DNA from: Agriotes lineatus
Lineage: Eukaryota > Arthropoda > Insecta > Coleoptera > Elateridae
DNA: 64,000 nt
Assembly (NCBI GenBank): GCA_940337035.1
Contig: CALNHX010005245.1
Coordinates: 1-64,000, forward strand
Reading direction: 5' to 3'
Below are positions 57,346-64,000 of the stretch, one piece after another (the stretch's first letter is position 1; each line of letters starts with the position of its first letter). The notes under the pieces were generated by a model that was given only the letters and a program-made list of their open reading frames with translations, was not told where the DNA came from and made no database searches. Position numbers and translations under genes: made by a program.

Positions 57346-57877
57346 GGGGGGTCCAGAAAAGTTGAACTAAGTTGTCCACTAAGATTTTCTATGAAATGTA
57401 ATGATTCAAATAATGCAATAAAGTTTTTTAGGTTATTTATGTTATACCACGATACATGAAACCAAAATACGTGCCGACTTGACCATTTTGATGCGCTCCA
57501 CGAGTCTTACAGCCGCATTTTAATTCACAATAGGTCAAATTGCAGGTATTTTCAAGATGTACAAGTTTTATAGTAACTACTTTTTCGCTAAATATAACGA
57601 GAAATAAAATACAAGCAAAAAAAAATCTCGACCCTTTCACGCTTTCCTTTCCCGTTCAATATCTCGACTGATATCGCTCGTACGTGGAAAAGTAATTGAC
57701 CACAGATTGTAAAGCACAAAAGATCTAAAAGGTCCATTATATTTTCATGTACCGTTAACGGGAGTTGAACAAAAATCAGGAAGCACCTTTTTTTAAGCTA
57801 GCGGAAATAGCACATAGAAAATCTTGGTAGACAACTTGAAGTTAAGTTTTTCTGACCCCCCCCCCCCCCCCCCCCCC
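57346..57877. mobile_element. 532-bp inverted-repeat element ending in a C22 run
   Basis: The left end is GGGGGGTCCAGAAAAGTTGA and continues through AAGATTTTCTATG; the right end is the complement (CATAGAAAATCTT...TTCTGACCCC). Arms are about 45-50 bp, imperfect. At the right tip the six C are expanded to 22 C (57856-57877). TA precedes the left tip. No transposase seen. Confidence 0.75.
57437..57640 (-). CDS. Small ORF with signal-peptide-like start, Cys-rich, unknown
   Basis: A 67-residue frame begins MKGSRFFFACILFLVIFSEK, a basic start plus hydrophobic core like a signal peptide, followed by CNLTYCELKCGCKT with five Cys. It lies wholly inside the inverted-repeat element at 57346-57877. No homologue recognised, no promoter or splice evidence. 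It is most likely chance coding in a MITE. Confidence 0.2.
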   Translation of the reverse strand: MKGSRFFFACILFLVIFSEKVVTIKLVHLENTCNLTYCELKCGCKTRGAHQNGQVGTYFGFMYRGIT

Positions 57878-57879
57878 AA

Positions 57880-60055
57880 CACTCCAAAAAAGCAATTTCA
57901 AATTTCGGTTAACTTTCGAGCAAAAATGATATAGTGACAGGACTATTATTACTTACTAAAAATTTTGATTTCTTCCATATGTAACAGAAATAAATAGAAA
58001 GTTTCTAAACAGGAAAACAGACACTTTTTCGATTAGAGTAATTAATATATCTAAATTTTCTGTATTAACATATTCTTTTAGGACTTATTGTGATTAGAAT
58101 ACATCATACGCGGATAAGAATATATGTCATGTATAATAATGGAAAGCTTCTAAGAGGCCTGTATCCAATAAATAATGGATGTCAAAGGGCTAAGAAAGAA
58201 AAAATACAACTATGATAACAAGTGGTTTTCAAAGAACGTTAATTAGTTAATAATCATCTAGTAGGATATGCTTTCGTAAATTGGCTTCTAAATTGGTATT
58301 CCAGTAGAAACCTTAAAAGCAGCTACCAGATATTAATACTAAATAAATTAAATAACATTTCTAAATTATAGCGGTCTTTCAATAGCACACAGTAAATAGT
58401 GTACTGAGGAGATTTGAGAAATTGCGCAGTTTCCTATCTGAGGTGACAAGGAAGACACTTCAATAAATTGTAACACGTAATTTACCCCATGTAGGCTAGC
58501 AGTCTATTATTATTAGATTAGTGTCAGGAACTATGATGACATAGATGCAGGATTCTCCCTTCGAAGGGTGCGCTGGGATGTACAATCTGTTGCCCTCGCA
58601 TAATGCCTGTGATGTGTATGGCCCAACAGGTGGTGCACTAGCTTACCTATATTAAACAAATTTGTTTATTACAAATTCAGCAATTAGAGAATAACATTAC
58701 TTTTATTATTAAAATAAATTTAAAGTCCTTGGAGACAAAAGGTGTTACACCATGAGTGGGGTCGAGTATTTTAATAAAAAAAATCTAATTATCAACTAGC
58801 CCCATATTACAACATACTTCACGAGGTGTTACCAAATACCTTTTAGATTATTTATCCATAATAGGCTTAACGAATTTGATGGCTCAAATTAAATATTGTT
58901 GGTAACTTCCGAAAACTTAATTAAGGAGATGTTCAAATTAGGACATTTTTAAAAAGGATTACACAGAATTAGCTTCTAATGTATTTACGAGTTGCATAAA
59001 TTACGGCCAGAGTTTTGCTATTCAAAACAAACTCCTCATAATTACCGTATTGAAACGTATAAGAGCGCCAAATTATTCTTGGCGAGGGATTATTTATTAA
59101 GTAAATTTATGTAAATGAGGCAGTTAGCAAATCACCATCCTACTCAGTGGCGGATTTAGGTTGTCAGCGGCCCTAAGGCGCGAGATCCTTTCGAAGTTTC
59201 CTTTCAGTAAATTACTCCGACATTTTTCATGCAGGCCGCCTAATTTGAATTTTCCACGTGTGGTTCGGACGCAACAGCGATGTGGTTATTAATATTTCTG
59301 TTTGTTGGGACCTGGATGCGATTACTTTGGTGTATATGGAGGCTATGACATCACTTTTAATCAAAGTCGCCTCCGCCGCCAGCGCTGTATCAGACATCAA
59401 TGGATTTATAGGACACTTCACATGAGGCTATAATCGGCTTAGGTCAACGCTAATACGCCAGAAACTGTCTCTCAAAAATGGACGGCGGGGCGTTGCTGAT
59501 AAATCGGTTAAAATTATAATGGAGATTTGTTTTCTTTATTTGTGGCGTTGTGTAATCAACCGATCCGAATATTAAAGAGATCATTAAGTCACTGGCATGA
59601 AGAACCATAATTATTTACTTGAAGCAGCTTCAAGAATTTAAAATAATTACTGAGTTTCTTTATTAAATTGAGCTGTTGTTGAAGTTTAACAGCAGTTCTG
59701 GTTAGAAAGCAATTGAAATATCTACTGAAGAAAGAGTTGGTGCCATTAATCTCTAAAGTATAAAATATGATAGAATTATATAGTTATTCTCAAAATTAAG
59801 CTGCAAAAAGGCCTTTAATTAATGTCATCAAAAGAGGATTTGTAGTGAGTATACTGACATGATCTATGGATTTATAAATTGAATTTTATTTATCAAAGTC
59901 TTGATTTTTATCAAAATTATCTCGCACAAATACTCAAATATTTACTTTCTTCAACGTAAGGTCGACTTAACCTCCAAGTTGAAATATACATAAATGGTCA
60001 TATACTTCTTACTTTATTAAATTGGCTGGTGTACAATTTATGCATTGTTAATTAT
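57880..60055. other. No gene recognised; lone hAT-like end at 59147
   Basis: AT-rich. CAGTGGCGGATTTAGG at 59147 matches the terminal repeat typical of hAT elements, but no partner end was found before 60055, so it may be a truncated element. The minus frame 59227-59421 is inside that segment and unrecognised. Confidence 0.4.
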
Positions 60056-60056
60056 T

Positions 60057-60585
60057 TTTATCTACTCCAGTGGGATAAGTAACTCATTACGTCACTCATT
60101 TGACACTTTATCCGTTAGATAATGAAGTTCATTACATCACTCAGTTAGGTAATGAAGCCATTGTGGTATAATGGCTTCATTGCCTAACTGAAATAGTGTC
60201 AAATGAATGATATAATGACATTTATCTACTCCAGTGAGATAAGTAACTCATTACGTCACTCATTTGGCACTATTTCCGTTAGGGAATGAAGCTCATTACA
60301 CCACTCAGTTATGTAATGGCTTCATTACCTAACTGAATGGTGTGATGGCTGCATTACCTAACTGAAATAGTGTCAAATGAATGACGTAATGACATTTGCC
60401 TACTAAAATATTTTTGAAAATGACAGTTCTGACATTTCTCGTAATGCACTTTTCTTAAGTTTAGGCAGTTCTAAATAAAACTTTGTACAATGCATGTGTG
60501 ATAATGCATCATTAATATACTTGCGTGCTTACCTACGTATATTAATGATGCTCTTATCACACTTGTATAGTAAATAACTATTATA
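60057..60585 (-). mobile_element. Palindrome-rich element family P, copy 2, with doubled repeat block
   Basis: Inverted relative to 46484-46885. The CATTAC/CTAACTGA repeat block occurs twice (about 60057-60225 and 60226-60400), each beginning TCTACTCCAGTG, so it is about 125 bp longer than copy 1. The terminal hairpin near 60505-60560 is conserved. It abuts the mariner-like element at 60588. Confidence 0.75.
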
Positions 60586-60587
60586 CA

Positions 60588-61130
60588 GGGTCCGGCAAAA
60601 TGACCTCCCCTATTTGGAGAGGCCACTGGATGAGCTGTGGTGAGGATAAAGCTGTGTAGGGGGTATCGATCGGTAGCGGTGTACGTGCCGTTTTCAGGCA
60701 CCGAAATGGTTTGGCTTTGTCAAACCGTGCTCTTTTTGGGAGGAGTTTCTTCGTAATGGTGGTTCTGTGGTTACTCTCCTTGTGCGGTGACATTTTCTGG
60801 CCCCCAAAGTCGCCTGATTTGATGCCTTGTGAATTTTTGCTTTAGGGATACTTGAAGGCACAAGTGTACAAACATCGCCCTATGACCTTGGAAGATTTTA
60901 AGGAGGTAATCATTCAGGAAGTTGCTACCATTCCACCAGAAATGGCACAAAGAACTATGCACTTCGGGAAAGACTTTGTCAGTCTGTCACTAATGGAGGC
61001 CGCCATCACCTGACAATTTTTGCAACACGCTGATATAAAATGCATAGTATATGTTATTCACAAATAAAAATATATTTTTTTAATCTTTCTTTGTTTGCCT
61101 ATGTCAGGCCATTTTTTATTTTCCTGAATT
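60588..61130 (+). mobile_element. Mariner-like (IS630 superfamily) deletion derivative
   Basis: After a start CAGGGTCCGGCAAAATGACC next to TA, a short frame reads WEEFLRNGGSVV (the start of such transposases). It then jumps directly to FWPPKSPDLMPCEFLL, a stop, GYLKAQVYKHRPMTLEDFK and IPPEMAQRTM. A frameshift leads to LRERLCQSVTNGGRHHLTIF, the usual C terminus. The middle of the transposase is absent, so this is an internally deleted, dead copy. The right end near 61130 (AGGCCATTTTTTATTTTCC) is a diverged complement of the left end. Confidence 0.75.
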
Positions 61131-61134
61131 CATA

Positions 61135-62265
61135 GAGTTACATTACCATTTCGTATAGTTTTGGGACAGAGTTGGCGAGCCTGCCTGTATATCGGAGCCA
61201 TACTAATCATAACTTATCGCATAATGCTTCAGGTTCTCGCTTCAAAGAAAAATTCAGACACAAGCATGGCTTTTGGCTTCAGTTAAAGGTTTAGCGCACC
61301 GCGCCAATCTTTACATCGTTGTTTCCTGCAGCTGCGTGTCCTTCAGTTGCAAGAACGTTTATTTTCAAGTGACTCAAAATTCAGCCCACGAGAGCAAAGA
61401 GTATAGCTTCTACCTCTGTCACTTGTTAGCAATCACGCGTTGTCGGTTCGAACGCGGCTTGCGCTGTGATTGGACACACCTGGCCCGCGTGCGCCCGGAA
61501 ACGCTACCCAAAAAAAAAACGTGGCCTGTATCGCTTCGAGGCATTCAGTCTGCGCTCGCGGCAGAGTCAAGTCGAGACAGTGTGTTTGGTAGGAGTCTTC
61601 ACGCTTCAGGCGTGGAGGCGCCTTTAGTCCTTTTGTGCTGATTCAGCAGAATTTAGTTGTGTTTTCTTCTTGTGGCAGACGGCTCTTGGGTTGCTGTGTT
61701 TCTTTCGAGGTGTTGCTGATGTCCAGTGTGCCGGAATAAGCTACTCAGTACTTCGTAGGCCTGTGGCCTGTTTTAATCCGTCTCTTTGAGCGGGATTTCC
61801 CTCGAGTTAGCTAATTAGCTGCCGTACCGATGTTTCAATTTGCCATGAGGGCAGAACTCATCTGGTCCGCGATTAAGCTGCGGATATTCTCTTGGACGCC
61901 GATGCCTTTACCTGCACCATCTCAACAGTAGCAAAGCGACATGTCGACGTACGCCAACTTACGCCGCCGCGTCTTGAGGCTGACCCACTATTAAGGTAGT
62001 GTTCACTTTGTTGTAATTAACATTTGTGTAACAAACCTGTTTACCGCAAGCTGACATTTGCATCGCATTAAAACTTGCTTAATTGTCTTCCGATACTTCA
62101 TTCAAACCTAGTACATTCAAGTGCAGATTTAACCTTTATGTAGTAAACGTGCTTGTCGCCAATTGACATTTCAATATAATCTAAATTGACTTACTGTCCG
62201 CCCGAAGTTCAGTCGAGGTACACTCACTGGTAGAAGTTAACCTTTGTTGTACGAGTTGTATTTTG
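61135..62265. other. CpG-rich stretch without recognised gene
   Basis: GC and CpG content is clearly above the surroundings from about 61430 to 62000. A 122-codon plus frame (61273-61641) has no similarity I know. This stretch leads into repeat module R3 copy 2, as the CpG-rich DNA at 30000-31390 leads into copy 1, so both may belong to one larger element or to similar promoter-like DNA. Confidence 0.4.
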
Positions 62266-62269
62266 TTGT

Positions 62270-62870
62270 TTATCAGTTAAGGCGCTTCCCAGCTGGGTTT
62301 ACTCCGTTAAGTACTTATTCCTTTCACTGTGCCAAATTAATGTATGTGCCGACCACGTCGGTATAACTGTAAGTTTTCCGGTCATGTGAAGTGTCCCAAT
62401 AGATGTATTAACCGATTAACGACTTATGATTTTTCCTTTGTCTTGTGCATGTTTGTTTACAGGGTGACTGAGTCACTGTGTTAAGATCGATGTAAGGTGA
62501 GGCCCGGACGTGATAAATGAGCGTTGCAGGTAGGTTGGCGCGCTTGTCGCTGGGCTGTGGGTTCCAGAAGTAGAATTTGAGTATTGCCCCGTTTGACCTC
62601 AAGGTTCGGTTAAGCGTGGGTCTCCTTGCTTAGACCTTGTGGCGCTCCTTTATTTGGTAACACTCTATACATATCAACACGATTGCCCTGTGGTGTCTCG
62701 TTTAGGACCACGCCCCCTCCCTGAGCGTATTTGAGCCGCAGCCTTTAGCCTGTTTCTTACGATTTCCGATTTCCAGGGTAAGTGTGCACGTTTCCCGGAC
62801 TTGTTTAGCATTCGGCACTTGCTCATCCGTGAGTGTCGGTAAATCAATTTGATACTGTAACACCTGTAAT
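62270..62870. repeat. GC-rich dispersed module R3, copy 2
   Basis: Collinear with 31390-32085 (CCCAGCTGGGTTTACTCC, CCAATAGATGTATTAA, ACAGGGTGACTGAGTC, CCTTTAGCCTGTTTCTTACG, TTTGATACTGTAACACC). It lacks the 25-bp minisatellite present in copy 1. Confidence 0.7.
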
Positions 62871-63582
62871 TACCTTTTGCAATAGAGGAGGTATTTTTGC
62901 CAGACCCTGTACTACCTCAGCATTTCTTTTTAAACACGAGAACTCATTGAAGTTGGGACATGTATGATTGAAATATATTTGTAACTCCTCTTTCTGTTCA
63001 GAAAAATTACTACCGTTGTAATCTTTCGACATCAAGCTTCTATCTTGCAAAATCAGAGACGTGGCTTCTTACAAATGCTTATTTTCATAATTCTACATGT
63101 CAATTTTTTATTTACTTTAGGCATTACCTTTTTTTCTAAGTTCATCCTACTTTATTACCCTTTCCAATAAAAAAATGTGTAAATTTAGTTCCATTCTTGA
63201 TTAAGGTCTCTAGTGTTAGCTTTATTTATTAAGTATAGGTCAACTAACATAACTGCAACGCAAATGTAGTGTTATTAAACTAACAAGTATCAATAAGGGT
63301 GTCTGTCTTCTTATTTTAATACAAACATTAAATTGGTATTAGTTGCCAATACAAAGAGACGGTAGTGGTTGTATATTGCAGATTAAAAATGAAATAGTTT
63401 TTTCTATAGCAAATGTTAAAGTATGCTTTAATTGACTCAAAACAAACAACTTTTATTTAAATTAAATATTACAGCTTCGTATTATCCTAGCAACCCAATC
63501 TAGCTACTGAGATTTTAAAATGTGATTGACTTTCCTTATTTTCTTTTGAAATTGTTAAAGTTCTTGCTATAGAAAAAATTGT

Positions 63583-63702
63583 ATTATACACGACGATAAA
63601 GTTATTACTATCCACTCTTGAATCATTAACGTCTGGAATTCGTTTCGACATTAAACGATTCACTCGCGGATAAAATTTAACTTTATCGTCTTGTATATTA
63701 AA
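63583..63702. repeat. Hairpin inverted repeat
   Basis: ACGATAAAGTTA answers TAACTTTATCGT, with an inner pair GAATCATTAACGTC / CGACATTAAACGATTC. Just beyond, 63710-63840 shares CACTACTAAAA.TAGG.CTTTTAGC with 38255-38390. Confidence 0.6.
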
Positions 63703-64000
63703 TTACTATTTTCTACAACCACTACTAAAAGTAGGTCTTTTAGCACTAACTTGTTTCACTAACAATGACGTTTAGAAATCAGCGTGTTAAAAGTGAAATT
63801 AGCTGTTTACTTTCACAATTCAAATAATTATGTGAATAGTAAATAATAGTATATTTAAACCTCAGTTTATACTCTTAATGACAAATAAAATATTTGACAA
63901 GAGTGTTTGGTTGTTTCATTGACTTAATTTTAGTTTAAAAAGTTACCTAGCCATGATTACATTCTATCTTTGTTCTGCTACTCTTTTTGTTTTGTCTTCC

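Noticed and set aside
61273..61641. 122-codon plus-strand frame as a gene
   Set aside because: It lies in CpG-rich DNA where long frames arise by chance. It has no similarity I recognise, and the module is repeat-associated.

Overview
This window looks like nuclear DNA from an insect with a large, repeat-rich, AT-rich genome. The evidence is an intron-containing animal gene with GT/AG splice sites, RTE-type non-LTR retrotransposons, Tc1/mariner- and hAT-type miniature elements (MITEs), a tRNA-headed SINE, and no bacterial-style gene packing. A beetle is possible, but I cannot fix the order or species from sequence alone.

Only one conserved host gene is clear: the 3' half of Ubr3, an N-recognin-like E3 ubiquitin ligase, on the minus strand. 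Thirteen consecutive exons lie between 20000 and 7044. All twelve junctions are in phase and give about 1,004 residues, including a charged coiled-coil exon and a RING-H2 domain split over three exons. The N-terminal half (UBR box) should lie at higher coordinates and the last exons below 7044, but I found neither in the window. Ten of the twelve introns are 50-96 bp and one is about 460 bp. The intron at 10716-19613 is 8.9 kb, swollen by inverted-repeat elements.

The rest is mostly mobile DNA. Left edge (1-5720): two RTE-type copies, one interrupted by a 301-bp hAT-type MITE with a perfect 8-bp target duplication. Ubr3 giant intron: a 1.2-kb inverted-repeat element touching a splice acceptor, a Tigger/pogo-like MITE, and nested palindromes. 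21660-25345: a nearly intact RTE (endonuclease plus reverse transcriptase) broken by a one-base frameshift just after its YADD motif and inserted into a decayed transposase-like gene. 26480-27360: a Jockey/CR1-like relic. 28000-32085: CpG-rich DNA with a 112-bp tandem repeat, a 25-bp minisatellite and a module repeated near 62300-62870. 38000-49500: SINEs, mariner relics, a 986-bp foldback element and a reverse transcriptase relic carrying a hAT MITE and a SINE. 50000-64000: a tRNA-Ser-like sequence, second copies of several families, a C22 run at the end of an inverted-repeat element, and a mariner-like deletion derivative.

The repeats are shared across the window: 186-bp MITE at 16131 and 55689; palindromic family at 46484 and 60057; a direct repeat family near 12726, 27575, 55360, 55990 and 56565; SINE at 39041 and 48800. 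Apart from Ubr3, open frames over 60 codons are mostly transposon fragments or chance; a few unrecognised ones are listed at low confidence.
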